Below, piece after piece: positions 5,362 to 12,003 of a DNA stretch of 12,326 bases. Position numbers and translations under genes: made by a program. The notes under the pieces were generated by a model that was given only the letters and a program-made list of their open reading frames with translations, ran no database searches and had not been told where the DNA came from. Within the stretch, counting starts at the first letter, position 1; each line of letters begins with the position of its first letter. The DNA is from CAZBNB01 sp964493245. Its GTDB lineage: Bacteria > Pseudomonadota > Gammaproteobacteria > Legionellales > Legionellaceae. The stretch is from the NCBI GenBank assembly GCA_964493245.1, contig CAZBNB010000035.1, positions 1 through 12,326 of the forward strand, given 5' to 3'.

Positions 5362-7461
5362 ATGTCAAAAATAGTGACGGTTTCAAATGATAAGCAGAGA
5401 TGCCAAGAATTGCGCCAAGAAGTTAAAACATTGGACGATCAATGTTTTCAACTAAAAAATCTAATTGATACACTTCCTGGGGATGTTTATTGGAAAGATA
5501 AGCATGGTATTTGGCTTGGCTTGAATCAACGATGTTTGCAGAATTTACATCGAATGGGCTTTATCAAATATCCAATTGAAGCAGAAGTATTGGGTAAGAC
5601 TGACTACGATATATTCGATCGAGCCACCGCAGATGGTTATCGAAAACATGACTTAGACGTTATGAGTAAGCTCATCGAATTGACTACTGAGGAAATAACA
5701 CAATTGCCATCGGGCGAGCAAGTTGTTTTATTATCAACAAAAAAACCATTGCTGGATAAACAGGGTCAAATTAATGGCATAGTCGGGAATACGGTCGACA
5801 TTACTTACTTGAAAAAGATAGAACATGATTTGCAAAAGGCCAAAATCGCTGCAGAAGCAGCTGCCCGTGCTAAAACAGAGTTTATTGCAAATATGAGTCA
5901 TGATATTCGTACACCGTTGACGGGTGTTATTGGTATTTCGGATATATTAGAACAACAAGAAGCGAATCCTGAGATAAAACAATACGCACGTGATTTACAT
6001 CAGTGTGGAGCGCAATTATTGGCTATGCTTAATAGTGTGCTCGATGTCGTATCAGCTGATCATGTAAATGATAATGATATTTTTGAAAGTACGTTTGATT
6101 TAAAACAATGTATTGATGATGTGATCGCGATGGAAAAGCCCACCATTGACGTCAAAAAATTAACCATAAATTCTACAATTGACCCTAAAATACCGCCTTA
6201 TCTCGTGACGGATCGCACTAAATTACACCGAATTTTGCTCAATTTGGTAGGAAATGCGATTAAATTTACAGATAAAGGCGCAATTACGATTGATGTTAGC
6301 TGTTTGTCTAATGTCGAAGATAGGGTGATTATCCGTTTTTCAGTTACTGATACAGGTATAGGCATTTCTGATGATCAACAAAAATATGTGTTCGAGCGAT
6401 TTTTTAGAGCAACACCTTCGTACAAAGGACAATATGAAGGGCATGGAGTAGGATTACATATTGCACAATCTTATGCTGAATTATTAGGTGGTAAAATTAA
6501 ATTAGCTAGCCAAGAAGCAAAAGGCTCCACATTTTTTTTTGAACTGACTTTACCTATTGGAAAAATCGAGGATTTGACTGAGGCCGTCACTGTAAAGTCA
6601 TCAATCAGTACGTTACACAGACCTTGTCCATCTAAGACACTATCCAAGTTACTCTTAATTGAAGATAATCCTATCGTTTTAGCAATTTTAGAATCTATGG
6701 TACAAAATGCTGGATTTCATTATGTTTCTTGTATGGATGGAGAAGCCGCTTTAGAAACAGCGAAAAACAATACATTTGATCTCATTATCACTGATATTGG
6801 TTTGCCAGGTATATCAGGAAATGATTTTGCTAAAGAATTGCGCGATTGGGAAAAAGCGCATAAAAAACAGTTAGTCCCCATTATCGCTTTAACAGCACAT
6901 GCACAATCCGATGCGATAAATGCCGAGTGCTTGCAGTCAGGTATAAATAGTGTTTTGACAAAACCAATAACATTGGAGACTTTGTGCGCTATCATAAATC
7001 AGTATCTAGCAACGAAATCTTTAACACAACCAAACGCTCATTCAAAAAAAATCAATACTGGAAGGTTAGGTGTTGATTTACCGGATACGGAAGCGCAATT
7101 ATTTGAATTAGATAAATTTCCTCTTTTAGATGTTGAAAAGGGGCTATCCTTAGTTGGAAATGATAAAAATATTTTTCAAGAAATCTTGCTTGATATGATT
7201 ACTCGAGAAATACCTACGGAAGTGGCTTTATTTAAACAGGCATTCGATGATAAAAACTGGGATGCTATTGAAAAACTTGCGCATAAAATGAAGGGAGGTG
7301 CCGCTTACACTGGCACTGAAAAAATGAAATTTGCTTGTCAATACCTTGAGAGATACCGAAAAGCAGGCCACACAAACTTGCTTGAGCAATTATACCAACA
7401 AATGCTTACAACCTTTAATGATACGCATCAGGCTATTACTCAATGGCTACAAAAAATGTAA
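5362..7461 (+). CDS. Soluble hybrid sensor histidine kinase (PAS-HisKA-HATPase-REC-HPt)
   Basis: A 699-residue tripartite phosphorelay kinase of the ArcB/BarA layout. Residues 1-35 form a short coiled coil; ~36-150 a PAS sensor domain (LPGDVYWKDKHGIW ... NTVDITYLKK); ~151-230 the dimerisation/phosphoacceptor domain with MSHDIRTPL (His180); ~280-400 the ATPase with N-box LLNLVGNAIKFT (Asn298), DTGIG (330-334) and GHGVGL (360-365); ~428-548 a receiver with acidic ED (434-435), phospho-Asp478 (TDIGLPG) and TKP (Lys534); ~585-699 an HPt domain with LAHKMKGGA (His641). Every phospho-residue is intact, so an Asp/His relay His180-Asp478-His641 can be expected. No membrane segment is present, unlike ArcB or BarA, so it should sense a cytoplasmic signal through PAS. 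No partner response regulator lies nearby. The start ATG has no obvious ribosome site. Confidence 0.95.
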   Translation: MSKIVTVSNDKQRCQELRQEVKTLDDQCFQLKNLIDTLPGDVYWKDKHGIWLGLNQRCLQNLHRMGFIKYPIEAEVLGKTDYDIFDRATADGYRKHDLDVMSKLIELTTEEITQLPSGEQVVLLSTKKPLLDKQGQINGIVGNTVDITYLKKIEHDLQKAKIAAEAAARAKTEFIANMSHDIRTPLTGVIGISDILEQQEANPEIKQYARDLHQCGAQLLAMLNSVLDVVSADHVNDNDIFESTFDLKQCIDDVIAMEKPTIDVKKLTINSTIDPKIPPYLVTDRTKLHRILLNLVGNAIKFTDKGAITIDVSCLSNVEDRVIIRFSVTDTGIGISDDQQKYVFERFFRATPSYKGQYEGHGVGLHIAQSYAELLGGKIKLASQEAKGSTFFFELTLPIGKIEDLTEAVTVKSSISTLHRPCPSKTLSKLLLIEDNPIVLAILESMVQNAGFHYVSCMDGEAALETAKNNTFDLIITDIGLPGISGNDFAKELRDWEKAHKKQLVPIIALTAHAQSDAINAECLQSGINSVLTKPITLETLCAIINQYLATKSLTQPNAHSKKINTGRLGVDLPDTEAQLFELDKFPLLDVEKGLSLVGNDKNIFQEILLDMITREIPTEVALFKQAFDDKNWDAIEKLAHKMKGGAAYTGTEKMKFACQYLERYRKAGHTNLLEQLYQQMLTTFNDTHQAITQWLQKM

Positions 7462-7561
7462 GTCTATGATGAGTTATTCGTTTAATACACTCCGTTTGAT
7501 TTCTTATTAACAAATGTAGCGTCAAAATAATCATGAAGTTGATTTATTTCCCCTTTTGTGT

Positions 7562-7589
7562 AAAAATGGCTCTTTTGAGTGGTTTTTTA
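7562..7589 (+). terminator. Possible terminator after the kinase gene
   Basis: AAAAATGGCTC (7562-7572), loop TTTT, GAGTGGTTTTT (7577-7587): an imperfect stem with two wobbles and one mismatch, ending in a T run. It lies 100 nt after the kinase stop and just upstream of the next ribosome site, so it could separate the two genes. The stem is weak. Confidence 0.3.
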
Positions 7590-7608
7590 GATAATCGGGG
7601 GGAATAAA

Positions 7609-8082
7609 ATGAAATATTATTTTGCTATGGGTCTAACTTTATTATCTCTAGTTTCACAAGCAAAATCGGTTGGGGATAGTGCCAATGCATTGATGGTTTC
7701 TCTCTCAAATATTGGTACAGAGGCTTGTATTTTGGCTGATTCTCATCTGATGGTTGGAGCGTTGAAGAAGAGCACAATCCCCAAAACACTACCTGCAACA
7801 GGTGAGCAATCGGTTTTTTATGTTGTTGGTCCCTATGAACGCAGTCATGAGGTCGTGAATGCAGTCATGAGTTTAACTTATCATTGTGGCACTTATAAAA
7901 AATTTACGGTCTATATGAAACAATATTATAAGTCTATGCATTATCACGGTAATATTGATGTTGAAATGCGAGATACTCAAGACGTATTTGAAAGTCACCA
8001 AACAATACAACCAGTGCGAGCTGCTTATAAAAAACAGGTAAAAGAACAAGCCGGTAGAGTTAATTTTGTTGTTTCAAATTAG
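7609..8082 (+). CDS. Small secreted protein with two cysteines, unknown function
   Basis: A 157-residue protein with a clear Sec signal peptide: basic start, hydrophobic core (residues 6-16) and probable cleavage after S-Q-A (Ala18). The mature part is ~139 residues with beta-type alternation and exactly two cysteines (Cys40 and Cys93), well placed for one disulfide in the periplasm or outside the cell. It also has GPYERSHEV (74-82) and an aromatic patch (VYMKQYYKSMHYHG, 101-114). The start is supported by a strong ribosome site, GGGGGGA (7597-7603), five bases before ATG. I do not recognise the family; small two-cysteine exported proteins with an F-x-x-x-GP motif occur in Legionella-like genomes as I recall, but this is only a resemblance. 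It stands alone between a weak terminator and a long inverted repeat. Confidence 0.8.
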   Translation: MKYYFAMGLTLLSLVSQAKSVGDSANALMVSLSNIGTEACILADSHLMVGALKKSTIPKTLPATGEQSVFYVVGPYERSHEVVNAVMSLTYHCGTYKKFTVYMKQYYKSMHYHGNIDVEMRDTQDVFESHQTIQPVRAAYKKQVKEQAGRVNFVVSN

Positions 8083-8092
8083 GCGTGTTGAT

Positions 8093-8255
8093 ATACCTTG
8101 CGCACATGCGTTTTCGGTTTTGTAGCATCCTATCTACGGCTCATCTCATGTGTTAAAAAAAGCTTACATATGAATACCTATGCGCGCATTTTTTAACACA
8201 TGAAATGAACCATATCTGGGCGATAAAAAACCGAAAACGCATGTGCGCAAGGTAT
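8093..8255. repeat. 163-bp long inverted repeat (nested palindrome) between genes
   Basis: The outer arms 8093-8121 and 8227-8255 are perfect reverse complements over 29 bp (starting ATACCTTGCGCACATGCG). Inner arms 8146-8160 and 8189-8203 are perfect over 15 bp (TCATGTGTTAAAAAA), with partial pairing beyond them at 8138-8145 / 8204-8211. The middle (8161-8188) contains the palindrome TGCGCGCA. It holds no gene. It fits a small non-autonomous palindromic element (MITE/REP-like) or a very large RNA hairpin that ends the transcript of the secreted-protein gene. No copy is seen elsewhere in the window. Confidence 0.9.
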
Positions 8256-8294
8256 CTGCTTTAAATTATTACCTTATGCTTGACGCTCATGGTT

Positions 8295-8319
8295 AAAAGT
8301 GTGAGGATGACGCTTTTTT
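8295..8319 (+). promoter_or_regulatory. Terminator-like hairpin just before the uridine kinase ribosome site
   Basis: AAAAGTGT (8295-8302), loop GAGGATG, ACGCTTTT (8310-8317) with one G-T wobble, followed by TT. It ends 3 nt before the AGGAG of udk. It could stop upstream transcription, or act as an attenuator if udk transcription starts before it; a TTGACG at 8280-8285 is a possible -35, but the paired -10 (GAGGAT, 8303-8308) is poor. Confidence 0.35.
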
Positions 8320-8332
8320 ACGAGGAGAGAAG

Positions 8333-9217
8333 ATGCCTACAAAGGTTATTGCGGTCGCGGGTGGGTCTGGATCGGGAAAAACAACCATTTCTAAAAAGCT
8401 CCAAAAACATTATGGCACAGAAAATTGCGTTATTATTTCACTAGATAGCTTTTATAACGATTTGAGCGATATCCCGGAAGAAGAGCGCTGTTCTCGAAAC
8501 TTCGATCACCCTGATAGCATTGATTTTGATCTCTTTTTTGAATGTCTAAATGCTTTAATAAACCCAGTGTTGGATGCTAGCGGAGTCCCGACTCCTGTCA
8601 AAATACCGGCATATAATTTTAAAACACATTCTCGAGAAAAAGATACTGTGTTTGTTTCTTCAAAGCCAGTCATTATTGTTGAGGGTATTTTAGCTTTACA
8701 TGTCGAGCGTCTAAATCCATTGTATGATTATAAAATATTTGTAGATACCGACCCAGAAACGCGCCTGATCCGACGTACGATACGCGATGTTGAAACTCGA
8801 GGAAGAACATACACCGAGGTTTTCCAGCAATATCTAGCTACTGTGAAGCCTATGTATGATGAATATGTGGCTCGCTGTATGTCTAGTGCCGACATCGTTA
8901 TTCATAATAGTGAAACGTTGAAAACAACTGGTTGTGAAGATCCTGAGGTGTTAGATGTCAGTGCTCTAGGTGAGTATTTGGCAAAAGAGAGCGAAACAAG
9001 AGCGAAAAGCGAGGCTGCAAGTGTGTTTTGTAATCTTTTTTCGTGGAAAACACTGTGGGCCACCCCCCAAAATGGGAGCCAAGCGAATGTTTCTTCGTGG
9101 GCAACACTTTGGTCTAGCAACAAAACGAACAGCCAAGCCCACTTTAACCTCTCGAAATCATTTGATACGGATGGGAATGAGTTGGCGGAGTTGCAAATGA
9201 TCACACCATTTGCTTAA
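8333..9217 (+). CDS. udk: Uridine kinase with an unusual C-terminal Trp-repeat tail
   Basis: Phosphorylates uridine and cytidine to UMP and CMP in the cytoplasmic pyrimidine salvage pathway. Residues 1 to ~200 are a typical uridine kinase: Walker A AGGSGSGKTT (9-18), the catalytic Asp in LDSFYNDL (Asp38), NFDHPDS (56-62), IPAYNF (91-96), VEGIL (116-120) and the lid segment RDVETRGRT (151-159). Known uridine kinases are ~210 residues; this one has 294. The extra ~95 residues hold two 18-residue repeats, around SWKTLWATPQNGSQAN (237-252) and SWATLWSSNKTNSQAH (255-270), with Trp at 238/242 and 256/260, then a polar end. The start is supported by AGGAG (8323-8327), five bases before ATG. A long inverted repeat and a hairpin lie upstream. 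Assignment rests on motifs; the exact nucleoside is not shown. Confidence 0.88.
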   Translation: MPTKVIAVAGGSGSGKTTISKKLQKHYGTENCVIISLDSFYNDLSDIPEEERCSRNFDHPDSIDFDLFFECLNALINPVLDASGVPTPVKIPAYNFKTHSREKDTVFVSSKPVIIVEGILALHVERLNPLYDYKIFVDTDPETRLIRRTIRDVETRGRTYTEVFQQYLATVKPMYDEYVARCMSSADIVIHNSETLKTTGCEDPEVLDVSALGEYLAKESETRAKSEAASVFCNLFSWKTLWATPQNGSQANVSSWATLWSSNKTNSQAHFNLSKSFDTDGNELAELQMITPFA

Positions 9218-9231
9218 CACGCGTTTATTTT

Positions 9232-9390
9232 TTATGGGCCATACGGCGTTTTTTCTTCTGTGTAACCATTTTTAGATGATGAATGCAAATCTGACCGTTC
9301 TCCGAGGTTCAAGAGCGAGACCGTGAACGGTTACCGCAAATGTGTGTATGTGTGTCTGCAGCCGAACAACAGGTTGTAGACACGTTTCAT
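9232..9390 (-). pseudogene. Possible remnant of a small cysteine-rich protein gene
   Basis: From ATG 9390 the minus strand reads MKRVYNLLFGCRHTYTHLR, then an in-frame TAA (9333-9331), then stays open for 32 more codons (PFTVSLLNLGERSD...) to TAA at 9234-9232. A start with NLLFGCRH followed by PFT recalls, from memory only, short bacterial hypothetical proteins of the type ...FGCxH...PFT...CLDCG. No ribosome site is seen and the second half of such a protein (the CLDCG part) is missing. This is a weak call; the 287-base gap between udk and rlmH otherwise shows only a TG-rich tract (9341-9355) and a hairpin (9292-9333). Confidence 0.2.
9292..9333. repeat. Inverted repeat in the gap between udk and rlmH
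   Basis: ACCGTTC (9294-9300) pairs perfectly with GAACGGT (9325-9331), with one wobble and one A-T pair extending it outwards, and GGT/ACC (9306-9308 / 9320-9322) pairing inside. No T run follows. It lies in the region where the convergent udk and rlmH transcripts should end. Confidence 0.4.
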
Positions 9391-9504
9391 CTGAGCACAC
9401 CCACTTTTATGATAGTAAATGCCAGCTCGCTGAACGGCTGCATTTCGCGTAACCGGCACTCAAACCCAACTGCTCCTCGAGACACAAGCATTCACCTTGA
9501 AGGA

Positions 9505-9975
9505 TTACTTATGATAAGGATGATTTTGCATAATCGCCCACGAGCGATAAAGTGCTTCTAGAAGGGTGATACGTGCTAAGGTATGCGGTAAGGTTAACTT
9601 AGATAGCGACCATGCTTCATGACACTGTTTTGATAATGAGGATGTCAGTCCCTCTGGTCCGCCAATTAAAAAACACAAATGGCTTTGTGTATTTTGGAGT
9701 GAACCTAGCTTGTCTGCCAATTGTTCACTTGTAAACATTTTCCCGTGCATTTCTAACGCAATTTGATACGAGTGGTTAGGAATAGCTGCTAACATGGCCA
9801 CTCTTTCTTTTTCCATAATACGGGCAATATCAGATGATTTATTTCTAACCAAAAGAGGTATTTCGATCAACGAAAGTGTGACTTTGTCTTGTAATCGTTT
9901 CTGATATTCTTGTGCCGCGTGCTCAACCCAGTTTGGTAACTTGTGTCCCATCGCGACAATCGTTATTTTTAGCAT
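9505..9975 (-). CDS. rlmH: 23S rRNA (pseudouridine1915-N3)-methyltransferase RlmH
   Basis: RlmH (YbeA) is a small SPOUT-class, SAM-dependent enzyme that methylates N3 of pseudouridine 1915 in helix 69 of 23S rRNA on the assembled 70S ribosome; it acts as a homodimer. The protein is 156 residues against ~155 in the family. It shows the typical start MLKITIVAMGHKLPNWV, the SAM-binding loop FLIGGPEGL (residues ~102-110) in the knotted C-terminal half, TLPHTLARI, and the invariant end NHPYHK. ATG 9975 lies 2 nt after the stop of the cytochrome b561 gene, so the two are probably co-transcribed and translationally linked; no strong ribosome site is visible. In many genomes rlmH follows rsfS; here the neighbour is different. 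Confidence 0.97.
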   Translation of the reverse strand: MLKITIVAMGHKLPNWVEHAAQEYQKRLQDKVTLSLIEIPLLVRNKSSDIARIMEKERVAMLAAIPNHSYQIALEMHGKMFTSEQLADKLGSLQNTQSHLCFLIGGPEGLTSSLSKQCHEAWSLSKLTLPHTLARITLLEALYRSWAIMQNHPYHK

Positions 9976-9977
9976 TT

Positions 9978-10532
9978 TTATTTTATTTTAGTAAATGGCA
10001 ACATGCGTTTTAAGACGTTGTCTTTGACAATAAAGTGATGATGTAAAGCGGCTAACATATGTAGCATAATTAAGCCTAATAGTGTTAACCCTAACAGGAT
10101 ATGTGATTTATCTAAAATCGAAGCCCATAGATCGTTTTTTTCGACCAGACACGGTAAAGTAAACCAATCAAAATAATCAACAGCATAGCCAGACGCGCAA
10201 GAAAGGCCATAACCCAAAATCGGTGTGATTATAACCAGTAATAGCATGGTGTGCTGGACAATTTTGGCAACCATAAGCTTCCAAGCCGGATCAACATTTG
10301 CGGGTTGAGGCCGAATATTAATACGATTCCATATGATGAAAAGCAAGCCCCAAAACAAGATGGTCAAACCAACGGATTTATGCCATGTGATAAATTGTGA
10401 TTGTTGTGGGGAGTTTGGAGTGGCGAGTGCATATAATGTGCCGAGAGTAAATTGGATGGCAAGCAAAACAACCAGCAACCAATGAATCCATTTTGTGATT
10501 GTTCCAAATGTGTTGCTTGTGTTCTTTAACAT
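9978..10532 (-). CDS. Cytochrome b561 (CybB-like membrane di-haem protein)
   Basis: An inner-membrane b-type cytochrome of the bacterial cytochrome b561 family, which passes electrons to or from the quinone pool (CybB of E. coli is a superoxide:ubiquinone oxidoreductase). 184 residues with four membrane helices (~13-33, 52-70, 88-110, 143-165). The family histidines that bind haem are present: His17 (KWIHW), His51 (WHKSVG), His144 (KSHILLG) and His158/164 (LHMLAALHHHF). The end, VKDNVLKRMLPF, closely follows CybB (WKDNTLLRMMP). I chose ATG 10532, because GGAG (10542-10539) lies 6 nt upstream; the ATG at 10544 overlaps that site and would add only four residues. rlmH follows after 2 nt. Confidence 0.93.
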   Translation of the reverse strand: MLKNTSNTFGTITKWIHWLLVVLLAIQFTLGTLYALATPNSPQQSQFITWHKSVGLTILFWGLLFIIWNRINIRPQPANVDPAWKLMVAKIVQHTMLLLVIITPILGYGLSCASGYAVDYFDWFTLPCLVEKNDLWASILDKSHILLGLTLLGLIMLHMLAALHHHFIVKDNVLKRMLPFTKIK

Positions 10533-10678
10533 CGCAATCTCCATAAAAATCCATTTTTATTTCATGTTACCGTTAGCAACAATACATAGCAAGCCTTCGA
10601 GTACTTAGTTTTAAGCTATTTGGTTTTTGTGTTCAGGGGCTAAAATAGGCAGGTCAAAACAGTAGCGCTTTGAATGAT

Positions 10679-10696
10679 TAGAAGTATATACTTCTA
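10679..10696. promoter_or_regulatory. 18-bp perfect palindrome upstream of the SET gene (candidate operator)
   Basis: TAGAAGTATATACTTCTA is a perfect 18-bp palindrome 43 nt before the SET start, in the region divergent to the cytochrome b561 gene. It contains a -10-like TATACT (10687-10692) without a good -35. A dimeric repressor binding here would cover the likely SET promoter. No regulator gene is nearby. Confidence 0.45.
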
Positions 10697-10739
10697 GGCT
10701 CTCACTGGAAAAATAATTGATTTTAAGGAAGAAACCATT

Positions 10740-11336
10740 ATGAGACACCCTGATTTTAATTTGCAGGAAATTAACCCAGTTGTAGGCTTAGGATTAGTTG
10801 CCACAACCTTTATCCCTAAAGGGACTATTTTGTACTATCGAGATTCATTAGATATTGTGCTGCCTTTAGAGCATGTCTATTTTTCGACAGGGAATGCCGG
10901 TGATTACTTACGTAAATACGTCTATATTTCTAGAAAAAATGAAGCCGTTCTGTGCTGGGATGATGCGCGATTTGTGAATCATTCTTGTGATTTTAATGCG
11001 GCCAGTTTATTGCATGAGCATGCTGACACATGTAATTGCCAAGCAAGTATCGCGATTCGCGATATTCAGCCGGGAGAGCAATGGTGCGAGGATTACGCGC
11101 AATATATTATTGATTCAGAAGTGTTTGACTGTGCTTGCAGCAACACAAATTGCAGAAAAAAAATACACAGCAGTGTCTCATCAGATGAGGAAACGGCTAA
11201 GATTAATGCCCAGAGAAACAATATGATTCAGCAAGCTATCCCACATATTCCTTTGGTTTCACAACCATTGCTTGCTAATACGGGGTCGCTCCCTTTTTCT
11301 ATGCAATGCCCACTATCTTCTTTTATGGTGGCGTAA
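10740..11336 (+). CDS. Stand-alone SET-domain lysine methyltransferase with zinc-binding post-SET tail
   Basis: SET enzymes transfer methyl from SAM to lysine side chains; in Legionellales some are secreted and modify host histones (for example RomA of Legionella pneumophila). This 198-residue protein shows VGLGLVATTFIPKGT (15-29, SAM-binding strand), RFVNHSCDFNA (77-87, the NHS pseudoknot), IAIRDIQPGEQWCEDYAQY (105-122, with the catalytic-site Tyr119), and a post-SET FDCACSNTNCRKK (129-141). Cys83 of NHSC plus Cys131, Cys133 and Cys138 (CxCxxxxC) make a complete set of four zinc ligands, as in eukaryotic SET proteins. A polar tail of ~55 residues follows; it is unrecognised and could be a secretion signal. 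AAGGAA (10725-10730) lies nine bases before ATG. Target and secretion are inferred only. Confidence 0.9.
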   Translation: MRHPDFNLQEINPVVGLGLVATTFIPKGTILYYRDSLDIVLPLEHVYFSTGNAGDYLRKYVYISRKNEAVLCWDDARFVNHSCDFNAASLLHEHADTCNCQASIAIRDIQPGEQWCEDYAQYIIDSEVFDCACSNTNCRKKIHSSVSSDEETAKINAQRNNMIQQAIPHIPLVSQPLLANTGSLPFSMQCPLSSFMVA

Positions 11337-11355
11337 TTGCATTTTACTCACTATT

Positions 11356-11398
11356 GTATCCAATAGATTCAAAATCTTATTTCGAGTCTATTGGGTAT
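11356..11398. terminator. Hairpin between the convergent SET and EamA genes
   Basis: CCAATAGATTC (11360-11370) pairs with GAGTCTATTGG (11384-11394) with one wobble, and the stem extends outward by four more pairs (two of them G-T). It lies ~20 nt after the SET stop and 4 nt before the EamA stop. It can serve both strands; no T run is present, so it may be a stem-only transcript end. Confidence 0.6.
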
Positions 11399-11402
11399 GT
11401 GC

Positions 11403-11828
11403 CTATGATTGACTAATCACAGAAACACCAATAAAAATAAATACCCCACCAACAATAATGGGTACATTCAAAGGGTTTTGATTAAATAAAAGCCAGGTAA
11501 AAATAAAAGTGAAGATGGGATAAATGGTTTCGATAATGGCTGCAACCAAACCATTATACTCGTGTATCGATTGACATATATAATAGCTTGCCAGACAAAA
11601 GACAATAATTTCTACAACGATATACACCCAAAGTGTTTTGTGATGGGCAATGATTGAAAGCTCCGCCGGGAGTGCATGCGAATAAGCCAAGATAAAAAAG
11701 ACAATCGAACCGATAAACATTTCAATTGATAATAATGTAAATGTTGAAATATGTTGAAGAATTTTTTCACACAGCGAATAGCTTAATCCCCAAAGAATAG
11801 ATGCTAGCATTGCATGCATAAACCACAT
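11403..11828 (-). CDS. Short EamA-type (drug/metabolite transporter superfamily) membrane protein
   Basis: 141 residues forming a single EamA unit: five hydrophobic helices at ~1-20, 29-52, 65-88, 92-115 and 121-139, with the family's Pro in IIETIYPIFTFIFTWLLF (95-115) and the last helix GGVFIFIGVSVI. Typical DMT exporters have ten helices from two EamA units; this half-size form is complete, beginning with a good start and ending in a normal stop, and probably works as a dimer. A ribosome site GGAG (11839-11836) lies 7 nt before ATG. Substrate is unknown; related proteins export metabolites or small cations. It converges with the SET gene. Confidence 0.85.
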   Translation of the reverse strand: MWFMHAMLASILWGLSYSLCEKILQHISTFTLLSIEMFIGSIVFFILAYSHALPAELSIIAHHKTLWVYIVVEIIVFCLASYYICQSIHEYNGLVAAIIETIYPIFTFIFTWLLFNQNPLNVPIIVGGVFIFIGVSVISQS

Positions 11829-11970
11829 GATGTGTCTCCAATCCGCGAACCAAATGGATATTTATCTCAACTCATTGCTCTAAGTGTAGATAAGGAATTC
11901 TCATCGAGCAAATTCGAATGATTACTTAAAATATCAAGCGCGAACTCAAGATGCGCCTAATACAGTTGTT

Positions 11971-12000
11971 CGGGGGAGCTGGCGGGGGCCATACATGGGG
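11971..12000 (+). other. G-rich tract in the gap after the permease gene
   Basis: This 30-base stretch holds GGGGG (11972-11976), GGGGG (11984-11988) and GGGG (11997-12000), in contrast to the AT-rich surroundings; a small hairpin TGGC-GGGG-GCCA sits at 11980-11991. On the minus strand the mRNA after the permease stop would be C-rich, which could suit Rho loading. Only three G runs of three or more are present, so a canonical quadruplex is not formed. Confidence 0.3.
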
Positions 12001-12003
12001 TTC

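Noticed and set aside
6720..6995. Minus-strand ORF of 91 codons inside the kinase gene
   Set aside because: It is the antisense of the receiver domain, whose motifs are all intact on the plus strand.
8902..9204. ORFs on the minus strand (100 codons) and in another plus frame (8970-9200) over the udk tail
   Set aside because: No ribosome site or recognisable motif. The udk frame continues through this region with internal protein repeats and a proper stop, so I keep udk, though its unusual tail makes this less certain than elsewhere.
9340..9561. Plus-strand ORF of 73 codons (MCVCVSAAEQQ...)
   Set aside because: It overlaps the end of rlmH on the opposite strand, starts in a TG-repeat tract, has no ribosome site and no protein-like pattern.
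11971..12000. Canonical G-quadruplex
   Set aside because: Only three runs of three or more G are present; the fourth run is GG.
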